A DNA stretch of 64,000 nucleotides from Enoplolaimus lenunculus. Its lineage: Eukaryota > Nematoda > Enoplea > Enoplida > Thoracostomopsidae. The notes below the pieces were generated by a model. It was not told the DNA's origin. It did no database searches and saw only the letters and a list, made by a program, of their open reading frames with translations. Shown here one piece after another: positions 63,803 to 64,000 of the stretch (position 1 is its first letter; each line of letters begins with the position of its first letter). The position numbers were made by a program, and so were the translations under genes. The stretch spans positions 372,001 through 436,000 of the forward strand of contig JASANG010001414.1 of assembly GCA_030248215.1 (NCBI GenBank). Direction: 5' to 3'.

Positions 63803-64000
63803 CTTATGTAAAGATCAGGGGCGGAACGTTTTTCTATGTGACTAGAATAGAGTAAGGTTAAGCTTTAGGCTAAATTTTTTGATTGGCTTAGGCTTAGGCT
63901 TAGGCTTAGGCTTAAGCTTGCGAATAAACTCAATCTTACGCTTAGGCTTAGGCTTAGGAATATAGTTATAACAGTGTTCCGCACCCTGTTCTTTACATTG
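63803..64000 (+). mobile_element. TTAGGC-bearing MITE, copy cc, reaching the window edge
   Basis: Left end GGCTTATGTAAAGATCAGGG, TTAGGC core with a GCGAATAAACTCAATCTTACG block, right end CTGTTCTTTACATTG at the last base of the window; GGCC presumably follows. Confidence 0.88.

Overview
The window looks like nuclear DNA from a nematode. It is AT-rich, with multi-exon animal genes, introns of 0.4-1.8 kb and very dense short transposons. It also holds many (TTAGGC)n tracts, which is the telomere hexamer typical of nematodes. The nematode assignment is an inference; a compact-genome Caenorhabditis-like species seems unlikely because the introns are long and repeat-filled.

Four genes could be built exon by exon with matching splice phases. 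(1) A nicotinic-receptor-like Cys-loop channel subunit on + (5621-15801); its ligand domain, M1-M3 and M4 are clear, but the exon(s) of the M3-M4 loop are not settled. (2) A complete voltage-gated K+ channel alpha subunit on + (23312-33631, 7 exons, 771 aa) with T1 domain, S1-S6, TIGYGD filter and a poly-Gln tail. (3) A two-exon gene on - (37467-35611, 317 aa) for a secreted or membrane-anchored Cys-containing protein with an acidic internal duplication. (4) A complete STAC-like adaptor on + (48959-59854, 11 exons, 474 aa) with a C1 zinc finger and an SH3 domain. Genes 1, 2 and 4 all fit excitable cells: a transmitter-gated channel, a K+ channel, and an adaptor whose relatives regulate voltage-gated Ca2+ channels. 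Nothing shows that they are co-regulated.

The rest is repeats. The dominant family is a non-autonomous DNA transposon of about 150-340 bp, present in about 29 whole or partial copies. It has about 27-bp inverted ends and 8-bp target duplications, and its core is made of TTAGGC repeats. Other families are: a TTAA-flanked piggyBac-like element that contains a tRNA-like segment; fold-back elements starting CACTG; a GC-rich short inverted-repeat element; a roughly 450-bp element; hAT-like elements starting CAGGGT; and a 1.65-kb minisatellite with a 25-bp unit (42287-43935). Several introns carry the TTAGGC element within about 120 bp of the 3' splice site. In the STAC-like gene a 112-bp tandem array has copied the splice acceptor and first 12 bases of an SH3 exon four times.

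Layout: 1-5.6 kb repeats only; 5.6-15.8 kb receptor gene; 15.8-23.3 kb repeats; 23.3-33.6 kb K+ channel; 33.6-35.6 kb repeats; 35.6-37.5 kb minus-strand gene; 37.5-48.9 kb repeats, minisatellite and one doubtful ORF; 49-59.9 kb STAC-like gene; 59.9-64 kb repeats. No retrovirus-like or LTR element was recognised.
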